Shown here one piece after another: positions 29,979 through 38,753 of a stretch of 64,000 bases of DNA. Each line of letters begins with the position of its first letter. Within the stretch, counting starts at the first letter, position 1. Where the stretch lies: contig NZ_SRSH01000005.1 of assembly GCF_006175985.1 (NCBI RefSeq), positions 124,001-188,000 of the forward strand. The letters are read 5' to 3'. The stretch is from Methylotetracoccus oryzae. Its GTDB lineage: Bacteria > Pseudomonadota > Gammaproteobacteria > Methylococcales > Methylococcaceae. The position numbers and the translations under genes are program-made. Below the pieces are notes generated by a model, which was not told where the DNA came from, made no database searches, and saw only the letters and a list, made by a program, of their open reading frames with translations.

Positions 29979-30773
29979 ATGACCGGTTATGTCGACGATG
30001 TGGTGATCCCCTACGACCGCGACCTGGGGCCCGTGCTGTTCGAGCATTACGGCGCCGACACGGCCCGCCGCATTGCCGAACTCGCGCCGCGGGATGTACT
30101 CGAGATCGCCGCGGGTACCGGCATCGTCACCCGCCACCTGCGGAACCTGATGCCGGAGACCTCCCACCTGACGGCCATCGACATCAGCGATTCGATGATG
30201 GCACTGGCCCGCAGCAAGTTCCGCCCGGGCGAACGCGTCACCTTTCAGAATGCCGATGCGATGGCGCTGCCCTTTGACGACGAAACCTTCGATGCGATCG
30301 TCTGCCAATTCGGCGTGATGTTCTTCGACAAGGCGGTGGCTTTCCGGGAAGCTTATCGGACCCTCAAGCGCGGCGGACGCTACCTGTTCCGCGTCTGGGA
30401 CTCGGAACACTACAATCCGTTCGCCAGCGTCAGCTTCGAGGTCTTCAAGCGATTCTTCCCGGACAACCCGCCCCGCTTTCTGCTCGACCCCGTGGCCTGC
30501 CACCAGATCGACCCGATCAAGGAAAAGCTGCTGCGCGCCGGTTTCGACCCCATCGTGATCTCGGTACAACGCCACGAGTATGAGATTCTCGATGTCTCCG
30601 CCTTTGCCCGGGCGCTGGTCTACACCCCGGTTCTGTTCGAAATCCGCGACCGCGGCGGTGTCGATCCCGAGGCGATCACCGACGCGCTGGCCGAAGCGTT
30701 CCGCAAGGAACTCGGCAGCAGCCCCATGCGCTATCCGATGCAGGCCATCCTGTTCGAAACCGACAAGCGTTGA
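29979..30773 (+). CDS. Class I SAM-dependent methyltransferase
   Basis: The 264-residue protein has the SAM motif I DVLEIAAGTGIVTRHL (residues 40-55), then LTAIDISDSMM and a post-motif segment AMALPFDDETFDAIVCQFGVMFF, as in Methyltransf_11 proteins. GGAG precedes the ATG at 29979. The substrate cannot be inferred; neighbours give no pathway clue. Confidence 0.85.
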   Translation: MTGYVDDVVIPYDRDLGPVLFEHYGADTARRIAELAPRDVLEIAAGTGIVTRHLRNLMPETSHLTAIDISDSMMALARSKFRPGERVTFQNADAMALPFDDETFDAIVCQFGVMFFDKAVAFREAYRTLKRGGRYLFRVWDSEHYNPFASVSFEVFKRFFPDNPPRFLLDPVACHQIDPIKEKLLRAGFDPIVISVQRHEYEILDVSAFARALVYTPVLFEIRDRGGVDPEAITDALAEAFRKELGSSPMRYPMQAILFETDKR

Positions 30774-30783
30774 TTGAGGAATG

Positions 30784-30804
30784 CCGTGACAGCGGCTGTC
30801 ACGG
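30784..30804 (+). terminator. Hairpin after the methyltransferase gene
   Basis: CCGTGACAGC and GCTGTCACGG form a perfect 10-bp inverted repeat about 10 nt after the stop codon. No T run follows, so it may be a rho-dependent or RNA-stabilising hairpin. Confidence 0.4.
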
Positions 30805-31350
30805 CGTGAGCGTCTCCGAGGTATCGCGCGATACCCCGGCATCCCGCATGTTGAGCAAGAGCGGAAAGAGTGGCCGCAGGCCTTTCACCCTGGCCGCGAA
30901 CCGTGCCCCGGAAACGCGTCGCGCCATCCTTCCGGGTCCGTTTGGTGTAAGGGACTGCCCTAGTTCCTTTGCGGTATACCCGGATTGCACGACACCCCCA
31001 TCGTAAGTTACTCTCCGACCGCCAAAACCCTCGTAAGCTCTACGGTTATTTCCGCGTCCGGTTCTCGGTAACGCTCCTGGATGGTCATCGCAACGATGAC
31101 CCGGCCGTCTTATGCATCAGGCCGCTGACTGCAGCTCAAGCCACTTCGGCGCGGTCGTACTGCACGCTTCCCTGCACTCAAGTGGTGAAAGGATTGAGCT
31201 GTACGACCTCATGACGGCGAGGGTTTTGGTGTTCGCAAGCGCTGGTCCAGCAAAACATCGATCTAGCACAAAGCAAATATGGACTAGCCTTTATTCCCGG
31301 GGCTGCGCCAACGCGGCCTTGGTCTCAGCTCAAGTAATGGAGGTTCTCCC
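30805..31350. other. Long intergenic region upstream of fccA
   Basis: About 550 bp with no convincing reading frame. It must contain the fccA promoter and a GGAGG ribosome site next to the ATG at 31351. I could not pick a reliable -35/-10 pair. Confidence 0.5.
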
Positions 31351-31641
31351 ATGACAGGCTACAGATACAGCGCCGCTTTGGCGCTGCTCGCTCTCGCGGC
31401 GCCCTATGCGGCCGCCGACAATGGCGCACTGCTCGCCTCGCAGTGTTATCAGTGCCACGGTCCCAACGGGCGCAGCAAAGGCGAAATCGACACCATCGCC
31501 GGCAAATCCGCCTCGGACATCTACGGCGACATGCGCGAAATGCAGCAAAAGCCGGACGTCGACATCATGCACGCGCAGGCCAGGATCTATACCGATGCGG
31601 AACTGCGTGCCATCGCCAACTACCTTGCCACCCTTCGCTAA
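31351..31641 (+). CDS. fccA: Flavocytochrome c sulfide dehydrogenase, cytochrome subunit (monohaem)
   Basis: The 96-residue protein has a Sec signal peptide (AALALLALAAPYAAA) and one haem-binding motif CYQCH; the sixth ligand is probably the methionine in MREMQQ or DIMHAQ. It accepts electrons from the flavoprotein encoded 12 nt downstream. It is the short monohaem form rather than the dihaem form of purple sulfur bacteria. A GGAGG site precedes the ATG. Confidence 0.85.
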   Translation: MTGYRYSAALALLALAAPYAAADNGALLASQCYQCHGPNGRSKGEIDTIAGKSASDIYGDMREMQQKPDVDIMHAQARIYTDAELRAIANYLATLR

Positions 31642-31653
31642 GGAGAACCGCCC

Positions 31654-33036
31654 ATGGATATCAAACGTAGAAATCTGTTGCGGTTCGCCGGTCTTGGTGC
31701 CGCAGCCACGGCCGCCGGCATCGCGCCCACACTGACCCGTGTCGGCGCGGTTGAGGCCGCCCCGGTAGTGAGGAAGGTGGTCGTCATCGGTGGCGGCTTC
31801 GGGGGTTCCACGGTCGCTAAATACCTGAAACTGTGGGGACAGGCTCAGGTGGAAGTGACCCATGTCAGCCTCGCATCGACCTACGTCTCGCCGATTCTCA
31901 GCAACCTGGTGCTCAACGGCCAGAAAAGCCTGGCAAGCCTGACGTTCAATCTGCAGACCGCCGCAACAAAGCTCGGCATCCGGTTTGTTGCCGGTTCGGC
32001 TGCCATCGACCGCGGTGCGCGCCTCGTGCGGGTAACACACGATAACGGTACCGAAACCTTGCTCGACTATGACAAGGTCGTTCTCAGCCCCGGCATTGCA
32101 TTCAACACACTACCGTCGATGCTGGCGGCCAACCGGGGCATCGCAGGCGGCAAGCTCCCGATCCCGCATGCATGGCAAGCCGGACCCCAGGTGGGCAACC
32201 TCAAGGCGCAGATCGACCGCATGCCGAGCAGCAGCGGCGTTTTTGTGCTGTGCATTCCGAAGGCCCCTTACCGCTGCCCCCCGGGACCGTATGAGCGGGC
32301 CTGCGTCGTGGCCGATATCCTCAAGCGCGTCAAGCGTGGCGGTCGCGTGGTGATCTTCGATGCCAATGCGCCAACGAACCCCGCGGACAAATACACGGCG
32401 ATCCAGGCCGAGCAGCACACGTTCAGCACGGCCTTCACCGGCGCCTACGGCAGCATCGTGGAGTATGTGCCGAATGCGACACTGCTCGAAGTGGGCACCA
32501 CCGGCGGACAGTTCGGCACCAAGACGGCGCGCGTTAGACTCGGCGACGGCTCGGTTCGCACCCAAACCTGCAATGTCTTGAACGTGTTGCCGGAACACAA
32601 GGCCGGCGCCATCGCCTTCGCCGCTGACCTGATCCCGGTGGGCCAGCGCTTCGTGCCCGTCGACCAACAATCCTACGCCTCCCTGGCCGACCCGGACATT
32701 CACGTCATCGGCGATGCCCACGATTCCAAGCAGCCCAAGGCCGGACATGTCGCCAACAGCGAAGCAAAGGTCTGCGCCGATGCCATCGTGCGGGAATTCG
32801 GCATCCTGCCACCTCGCACCGCCGAGGAAGTCCCGGTGACCAACTCTGCCTGCTATAGCCCGATCAGCAGCACCACCGCATCGTGGCTGACCGTCGGCTT
32901 TCGCTACGACCCCGTGTCGCGACAAATGGTCCGCATCGATGCTTCGCTGGCGGAAGCGGAACAGCCCAGTGGTGACAACTACAAGATGATGCTTGCCTGG
33001 GCAAACAACCTCTTCGCCGACACGTTCAGCGTCTAA
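31654..33036 (+). CDS. fccB: Flavocytochrome c sulfide dehydrogenase, flavoprotein subunit (covalent-FAD cysteine absent)
   Basis: Oxidises sulfide (or polysulfide) in the periplasm and passes electrons to FccA. The 460-residue protein has a twin-arginine-like leader (MDIKRRNLLRFAGLG), the FAD motif KVVVIGGGFGGSTVAKYLKL, and both redox cysteines of the family (PYRCPPGPYERA and the ACYSPIS segment). The C terminus matches the FCSD flavin-binding domain. At the usual FAD-linking site, where classical FccB has YTCYLSN, this protein reads YVSPILSN, so the FAD-linking Cys appears replaced. FAD may be held non-covalently. Confidence 0.88.
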   Translation: MDIKRRNLLRFAGLGAAATAAGIAPTLTRVGAVEAAPVVRKVVVIGGGFGGSTVAKYLKLWGQAQVEVTHVSLASTYVSPILSNLVLNGQKSLASLTFNLQTAATKLGIRFVAGSAAIDRGARLVRVTHDNGTETLLDYDKVVLSPGIAFNTLPSMLAANRGIAGGKLPIPHAWQAGPQVGNLKAQIDRMPSSSGVFVLCIPKAPYRCPPGPYERACVVADILKRVKRGGRVVIFDANAPTNPADKYTAIQAEQHTFSTAFTGAYGSIVEYVPNATLLEVGTTGGQFGTKTARVRLGDGSVRTQTCNVLNVLPEHKAGAIAFAADLIPVGQRFVPVDQQSYASLADPDIHVIGDAHDSKQPKAGHVANSEAKVCADAIVREFGILPPRTAEEVPVTNSACYSPISSTTASWLTVGFRYDPVSRQMVRIDASLAEAEQPSGDNYKMMLAWANNLFADTFSV

Positions 33037-33047
33037 CCGCCCTTGCA

Positions 33048-33074
33048 CCAGCGGCCCCTCCGATGGGCCGCTGG
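33048..33074 (+). terminator. Hairpin after fccB
   Basis: CCAGCGGCCC (33048-33057) and GGGCCGCTGG (33065-33074) are perfectly complementary with a 7-nt loop, 12 nt after the fccB stop. No adjacent T run, so it may act with Rho or as a 3' stabiliser. Confidence 0.45.
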
Positions 33075-33358
33075 TTGCCCATTCGCCGTTTTGTCGATGT
33101 TGGGCCTCGCCAGCGACACCGGCCCGACGAAAGCCAAATCCTGCCCGGCGCGCGACCTCCGGTGCGATGCGCGCCAGAACGCCCCCCCTTTTTTTGCACT
33201 GCTTTGCAACGCCATGCCGATCATGCGGATACCGCACCATCGGTGTGATTCGCCGCAGCGGGTGTACGATGCACCAGAGCGTTTGCCCCCGGTGTCGTTC
33301 CGGGCGCGCTCAGGTCGTCGGATGAGACGAATTCCCAGCTCTCGCGGAGGACCGCACC
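33075..33358. other. Intergenic region between fccB and the GlcG-like gene
   Basis: About 280 bp, no supported gene. It holds a T8 stretch near 33190 and the ribosome site GGAGG just before the next start. No clear promoter was identified. Confidence 0.4.
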
Positions 33359-33793
33359 ATGCACGTGACATTTGAACAAGCACAACAGGCCATCGAGGCC
33401 GCGATTCGCAAGGCCAATGCATTGCATACCCAAATGTGCATCGCCGTGGTCGATTCAGGCGCCGAACTGAAAGCTTTCGCCCGTATGGACGATGCCTGGG
33501 TCGGTAGTGTCGACATCGCCGTCAAGAAAGCCAAGACCGCCTGCCTCTTCGGCATGACGACAGGACAGATCGGCAGCCTGTCGCAGCCCGGCGGGCCCCT
33601 GTACGGCATCGAACATTCCAATGGCGGACTCATCACCTTCCCGGGCGGCGTCCCGATCGTCACCGAACAGGGCGTCTTGATCGGGGGCCTGGGTGTCAGC
33701 GGCAGTTCGGTGGAAAACGACCATCTCGTCGCCCAGGCTGGCGTCGAAGTCATCGGCGTTTCTGCCCTCCCCGACCATCCCTGGCGGACCTGA
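33359..33793 (+). CDS. GlcG/HbpS family protein (haem-binding-like)
   Basis: The 144-residue protein has the family pattern [33 protein letters not shown] followed by PGGVPI and [13 protein letters not shown], typical of PF03928 (Haem_degrading). Members sense or bind haem or cobalamin, or accompany glycolate oxidase. No signal peptide. It is preceded by a good ribosome site (GCGGAGG). Function not assigned. Confidence 0.8.
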   Translation: MHVTFEQAQQAIEAAIRKANALHTQMCIAVVDSGAELKAFARMDDAWVGSVDIAVKKAKTACLFGMTTGQIGSLSQPGGPLYGIEHSNGGLITFPGGVPIVTEQGVLIGGLGVSGSSVENDHLVAQAGVEVIGVSALPDHPWRT

Positions 33794-34626
33794 CTAAAGC
33801 CCGACTCCCGCAGCGCCCTCGCGACCCGCTCAATCCCCTGCCCTGTCGATTTGTCGATCACGGCGGGAGATATGCGGCGGGGACGAGGGCTTTCCGGGCC
33901 ATAGCGCGGCCGTTTCGCGGTCCAGCGTCGCGATTGCCCTGGAACCGGTTTCCGCTCACCTCACCGGATCAGAACGTTTACAGCCTCTGATCCGTGTGAA
34001 CCACCGCTGTGCAGCGCGGAAGGCCCTGCCTACGCCAGCGCTTCTTCGAGCCTTCAAGCGACCGCGAACGTGTGCCTGGGACCGGAGCCATACCTGTTTT
34101 CTGGTGATGAATCCTTTCCGATGGGCTGTACGAAATGAGAGGGATATACCTATCGTATTGGGCAATCTCGCCAATAGAAATATCGCATAAATGTCATTAA
34201 TGTTTCCTCTATAGAGAACCGACAAGAGCCAAGGCTCTTGTCAAAAGGAAACCGGCCTGGCTCGCCGTAACGCGCAGCGAGGCTGAGCAGGGCAATCGCA
34301 TGACGCCTACGAGTGATGTCGTGCGCACGGCGCACGCTACGAGATGTCGCTGCTGGTGATCGATGTCGTGCGCACGGCGCTACGGGATACCTTTTCTAGG
34401 GTGCGCTGTGCGCACGAAGCCATCTTATGCGATTGCCCTGCGAGGCTGACGCGGATCGAGAGATGATTGGTAATCGATCGCTCTGGATCAAGATACATCG
34501 CGCTGCAAGCGTTGCGACGGGATGAGCAAGCAGGTATCGGACGATTGCTAACGGAGAGATACCTCACCGGGCCGGCTGGGCAATAATCAAGCCTGGGAAA
34601 GGCTTGCCTCATCGGAGGCCAATGCC
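33794..34626. other. Intergenic region with inverted and direct repeats
   Basis: No supported gene in about 830 bp. A perfect palindromic hairpin GACAAGAGCC/GGCTCTTGTC is at 34219-34240. A direct repeat GATGTCGTGCGCACGGCGC occurs near 34314 and 34363, about 49 bp apart, in CGTGCGCACGGCGCACGC, similar to proteobacterial REP sequences. The GGAGG at 34614-34618 is the ribosome site for the next gene. Confidence 0.55.
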
Positions 34627-36546
34627 ATGAACGCCCACGACCATGACCTGCCGGGCACACCGAGTGCGTGGAATGCCGATCTATCAGAACCCCACCTCAT
34701 TGGGACAAGCAGGGTATCTAATCCCCCGCCGGATTACGGGCCAGACGCGAACCACACGCCGTTGCCGCTGTCGCTAGGCCCCTCCACTGGAATGCCCGCC
34801 GCCCGCGGGGAAGGACGGAAAGAGGCAACGGCGCGACCGCGGTGGGGCAAGCGCCGCTTCCGACCGGGCGTCAGTGGTAACCATTCACCTCCCCTTTGCT
34901 GGGTCGTGGGAGCGGGCCGGAAGGGCGAGGTCGTCTGCGGGAGGGAACCCGCAGACGAGTCTCCAGGGACCGATTCACGGCGTGTCTCGGCTTCCCCGCC
35001 CGCTCCCCCGAGGGGGCGGCGTGAACCGTTACGCGTCAGTGGTGGCCTTGCCGGTCTTGGCCTGCTGCTCGCACTGTGTGGCAACGAGGGTTGGGCGGCA
35101 TCGATCTCCATTGCCGCGGGCACGGCACCGGCCGCACGGGCGGATGGCTTGTGCTCGCTGGTCGAGGCGATCATCAACGCCAACCGCGATGCCAGGACAC
35201 ACGCCGACTGCCCACCCGGCAGCGGGCCTGATGTGATCGTGCTGCCGTCCGACAGTACCCAGTCGCTCACTGCTGTCGATAACCGATCCTACGGAGCGAC
35301 TGGGTTACCGGTCGTGACGTCGGAGATCACGATCGAAGGCAATAACAGCCGCATCGTCCGCGCCAGCTCCGCACCGGCATTTCGTCTGGCGACCGTGACT
35401 GGCAAGCTGATCCTGAAGAATGTCACCCTGCAGGGCGGCGCACAGCCAACCTGGGACAACGCCAGTGGCGTCCGCAATGGGGGCTGCGGCATCCTGATTT
35501 CGCAAGGAACCGTCCACCTGGAAAACAGCACCGTGTGCGATAACGCATGCTACTTCCGCGGCGGCGGCATCTATAACCACTACGGCCAGCTCAGGGTTAT
35601 CAACAGCCTGATTACGCGCAATACCGGAAGTACCGGCGGCGGACTGGCTCAATACCATGGCACGGCCGAAGTGACCGATTCGGTTATCTCCGAAAACCTC
35701 GCCAACAAGAATGACGGCGGCGGAATCTACAATGGTGCCAGCAACCTGACGCTGAGGCAGTCGACCGTCAGGGATAACCGGGCCAACTATGGCGGCGGGA
35801 TACGTCAGGAATGGGATAGCCGCAGTACGATAAGTGACAGCAATATCCTGGGAAATCACGCCACAACCTCGGGCGGTGGGATCGAGAATGGTGCGTTCGC
35901 TTCGCTGACCATCTGCTCAAGCACGATCGCGCGGAATAGCTCGGACGGCCGAGGCGGCGGTCTCACCGGCACCATGTCGCACAACGGCACGCTGGTCGTG
36001 AATACCACCATCAGTGGCAATACCGCCGGCACCACGGGCGGAGGCGTCTCGATCTGGGGAGAGGGCGTCACGACGCTGACGCGCAGCACCATTGCCTTCA
36101 ATCACGCCAACGAAAGTGGCGGAGGCCTGTTTACCGCCAACAGCCCGACGGTGTTGTCGAACACGCTGGTAACGGGCAATAGCGCTGACGGCACCGGCCC
36201 CGAGATGGTTTGCCAGGGCGCGCTGTGCTCGCGTTACGCCACGGTCAACCACTTTAATCTCTTTGGTTATGGCGGCCGGGCCGGCCTGGTCGGCTTCTCG
36301 CCCGGGACGCGCGATATCGTCCCCACTCAACCGCTGGCCGCGATCCTGGACAGTGCGCTCGAAGACAATGGGGGCGCCACGCTCACGCATGCCCTGCTTC
36401 CGGGAAGTGTGGCCATGGACGCTGGTGACCCCGATTTCGAGAAGGTGATCTACGGCCGCACCGACATCTACGACCAGCGAGGTCCCGGCTTCCTTCGCCT
36501 CGGCGGCCCACACATGGACATCGGGGCCTTCGAGGTCCAGCCCTGA
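34627..36546 (+). CDS. Secreted CSLREA-type beta-helix protein with mobile-element insertion in its N-terminal region
   Basis: Residues from about 170 carry the CSLREA motif (LCSLVEAIINANRD...DCPPG) followed by right-handed parallel beta-helix repeats of GGGIYN, GGGL and GGGI type. These resemble polymorphic outer-membrane or surface proteins. The secretion signal GLAGLGLLLALCGNEGWA lies at about residue 140, unusually far inside. Before it, a 156-bp repeat element plus a 9-bp duplication (34877-35041) adds exactly 55 codons in frame. Without it the signal would directly follow KRRFRPGVSG. A GGAGG site supports the ATG at 34627, but ATG 34792 may be the original start. Confidence 0.75.
   Translation: MNAHDHDLPGTPSAWNADLSEPHLIGTSRVSNPPPDYGPDANHTPLPLSLGPSTGMPAARGEGRKEATARPRWGKRRFRPGVSGNHSPPLCWVVGAGRKGEVVCGREPADESPGTDSRRVSASPPAPPRGRREPLRVSGGLAGLGLLLALCGNEGWAASISIAAGTAPAARADGLCSLVEAIINANRDARTHADCPPGSGPDVIVLPSDSTQSLTAVDNRSYGATGLPVVTSEITIEGNNSRIVRASSAPAFRLATVTGKLILKNVTLQGGAQPTWDNASGVRNGGCGILISQGTVHLENSTVCDNACYFRGGGIYNHYGQLRVINSLITRNTGSTGGGLAQYHGTAEVTDSVISENLANKNDGGGIYNGASNLTLRQSTVRDNRANYGGGIRQEWDSRSTISDSNILGNHATTSGGGIENGAFASLTICSSTIARNSSDGRGGGLTGTMSHNGTLVVNTTISGNTAGTTGGGVSIWGEGVTTLTRSTIAFNHANESGGGLFTANSPTVLSNTLVTGNSADGTGPEMVCQGALCSRYATVNHFNLFGYGGRAGLVGFSPGTRDIVPTQPLAAILDSALEDNGGATLTHALLPGSVAMDAGDPDFEKVIYGRTDIYDQRGPGFLRLGGPHMDIGAFEVQP
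34877..35032. mobile_element. Dispersed 156-bp palindromic element, copy 3, with 9-bp target duplication
   Basis: Starts GTAACCATTCAC and ends GTGAACCGTTAC. Flanked by perfect direct repeats GCGTCAGTG at 34868-34876 and 35033-35041. The centre has a perfect 10-bp hairpin stem, CGTCTGCGGG-AGGGAA-CCCGCAGACG. There is no open frame for a transposase, so it is non-autonomous. It sits inside a beta-helix protein gene without breaking the frame. Confidence 0.88.
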
Positions 36547-36642
36547 GGGGCAGGAACGGACGAGAGGCCCGATCGGCAGCCGTGTCGGGCCATCGCCTCA
36601 GTGGCAGCGCAACGGCATGCCAAACACAATGGGGGAACGACG

Positions 36643-37977
36643 ATGAACGACAAACCAGGAATCACCAATCGACGCGCATTTCTGAATAGCCTGGCCGCGG
36701 GCGGCTTGGCGCTGAGCTTGTCCGCATCGAGCAATCTCGCGCAGGCGGCCCCGCTTGCGGTTCAACTCCGACACGTCGGCGGACCGGATCGCCCGTACCA
36801 GACAGTGCAGGCAGCGCTGGACTCCATCTCCGATGCCTCGCGCGACCGGCCGTACCTGATCCTCGTCGATCCCGGGTGCTACGACCTGAGCGAGAATCGC
36901 AGGCCCGTGGTGCTGCGGCCCTATATCAGCGTTGCCGGAACGAATCGCCAGTCAACGATCTTTCGCACCAGCGACGACCTCAATTTCCGTATCGCGAGTT
37001 ACACGAGCGTATCCAACCTCACGATTCAACATCGGTGCTCCATGGGAGGCTCCGCCGCCCTTTTCGGAAGCACCGGGACTCTGAACAGTTTTCTCGTCGA
37101 CTCGGTCGATGTGACCGTCGAGGGCACCGCAAGCGGCTTCCGCTCACTCGGTTACGTGGACCTTGGGGAATTCCGCAATGTGGCCATCGTCACCGAGGGA
37201 ACCGGCATCGAGATCGCCGGCGGCGGGCATGTCTATATCCACGACTGCAACATCCACCTGATTTCCGGCCAGACCGGAGGCGATCACATCGGCGTTGTCG
37301 GCGCCAACTACTGTCGCATCTTTGTCTTCGGCGGAAAGCTTGGAACCGGTTACGGATACCCCGACATCGCAGACCCCACCGGGAGCGTCATCGGCTGCTT
37401 GGCGCGCCCCAATGCAACCGGGCGCATTCATTTATTCGGCGTGTGGTCCATCTGTCGGAACATGTCGAAGGACCCTGGCATCTCCGTCAATTGCGTTCGC
37501 AATGAATCCAGGGAACTGCGCATCCGGGTATTCGATTCCTACCTGCAGAGTGAGGCCAGCAGTCTTGCCGCGACCCGGACGTTATGCAGCGTGGGTGGAG
37601 GGAAAATCGAGGTCTATGGAACCCGCTATGCCATGTGCGGCTCGGAGATGATCTTCAGCGCGAACCAGATCGGGCTGCAGCGATACGATGCGAGCGCCAA
37701 TGGAACCACGATCGGCGGCAACAACAGCGGCCCGACCAATGGCGGGTTGATCCTGCTGGATGCCTCTCAGGGGCCCTTCACGCTGTACCTGCCGAACCCG
37801 TCAAACAGCATACCTACCGAGCAGTTCATCTTCAAAAAGGTCGACAGGACCGCCAACGCGGTCACGCTGAGCGCCGGCCGGACAACGATCGATGGCTCAC
37901 GTCTCTACCGCCTGACCGCACCCTTCCAACGCTTGCACGTGAGATTTGCTGACTCGGCGTACTACGTCGTGGGGTGA
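36643..37977 (+). CDS. Tat-exported right-handed beta-helix protein (pectinesterase-like fold)
   Basis: The 444-residue protein starts with a twin-arginine signal (TNRRAFLNSLAAGGLALSLSASSNLAQA). The mature part has the pectinesterase-like N-terminal pattern GGPDRPYQTVQAALDSISDASRDRPYLILVDPGCYD followed by beta-helix repeats. The final part (LFTLYLPNPSNSIPTEQFIFKK type) resembles tail-fibre-like head domains. Catalytic Asp residues of pectinesterases are not clearly present, so carbohydrate binding rather than hydrolysis is possible. A GGGGGAACG site precedes the ATG at 36643. Confidence 0.7.
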   Translation: MNDKPGITNRRAFLNSLAAGGLALSLSASSNLAQAAPLAVQLRHVGGPDRPYQTVQAALDSISDASRDRPYLILVDPGCYDLSENRRPVVLRPYISVAGTNRQSTIFRTSDDLNFRIASYTSVSNLTIQHRCSMGGSAALFGSTGTLNSFLVDSVDVTVEGTASGFRSLGYVDLGEFRNVAIVTEGTGIEIAGGGHVYIHDCNIHLISGQTGGDHIGVVGANYCRIFVFGGKLGTGYGYPDIADPTGSVIGCLARPNATGRIHLFGVWSICRNMSKDPGISVNCVRNESRELRIRVFDSYLQSEASSLAATRTLCSVGGGKIEVYGTRYAMCGSEMIFSANQIGLQRYDASANGTTIGGNNSGPTNGGLILLDASQGPFTLYLPNPSNSIPTEQFIFKKVDRTANAVTLSAGRTTIDGSRLYRLTAPFQRLHVRFADSAYYVVG

Positions 37978-38753
37978 GACGTTCGCACTAACCTTGCCGC
38001 ACATTTCGACCGGGAGGGAGCCTGGTCAGCAGCCGCCAAGGAGTCCACGACATCATTTCGCCTCGGGGGCAGTTGCAAGAGTGCTGGCGCAGGGTGCAGG
38101 CCGACGGACGGGCCCACGGTCCGGTATTCGGTGGCTTTGTTCGCGGCCGACACGCCGCTGGATGCTCGACAAGCGCCCGGCGCCTTCCCGGACCAGGGCG
38201 CGGGCGCTCTGCCATTCGGCGGCGCCGTGCCGAACCGCGGTAGCCACATTCCGAAAGCCGCGCTCGATTCTCGGAGCACCGGCGTCCCCGCTCAGAATGT
38301 CGGTCTTGATTCTTTTTTAATCGGCGTCGGGATTCAGTCAACCGATGGCCATTTTCCGAGCGTCGAGCTCGACTCAAAAAGTATCGGCGCCGGTTCTCCG
38401 AGAATCCCGGGCGAGGCTCCGAGAACCGGCGTCGACTCTCTGAGTGTGCCGGTCGATGCTCCGAGATCCTCGGTCGACTCTTTTTGTGCCGACCGCGACT
38501 CTCGGAATATCGGCGTCGGAGCTCCGAGTGTGGCCGTCGAGTCTTTTTGCGCCGACCGGGGTGTTTTCCGGATCGAAAACGGGCGGCGGAGCCTCACATC
38601 GGTGAATGCGAGAGGAGGCATCGCGTTGCGGATTTCCACACACACTGCCCTTTGTACCGGACACGGTCGGTCGGGCGAAACACCTCCCCGGCCGGAACCG
38701 GGGAGCGGGCGTTCACGTCTTTCGCACGGCTTCCGATTACGAACGAGGCCGCC
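37978..38753. other. Non-coding or weakly coding region holding a tandem array
   Basis: Apart from the 21-bp array at 38266-38580, no supported gene. A plus-strand open frame (38131-38865) and minus-strand frames stay open through the array because its period is a multiple of three, so open length is poor evidence of coding here. Confidence 0.5.
38266..38580. repeat. Degenerate 21-bp tandem array, about 14-15 units
   Basis: Units begin GA(C/T)TCT, often continue with CCGAG, and end with TCGGCGTC or CCGGTC. The phase is kept exactly every 21 bp, with starts at 38266, 38308, 38371, 38392, 38413, 38434, 38455, 38476, 38497, 38518 and 38539. In translation it gives heptad repeats such as VDSLSVP-VDAPRSS-VDSFCAD on the plus strand and LGAST-, LRES-containing heptads on the minus strand. 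Units are diverged rather than recently expanded. Confidence 0.8.
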
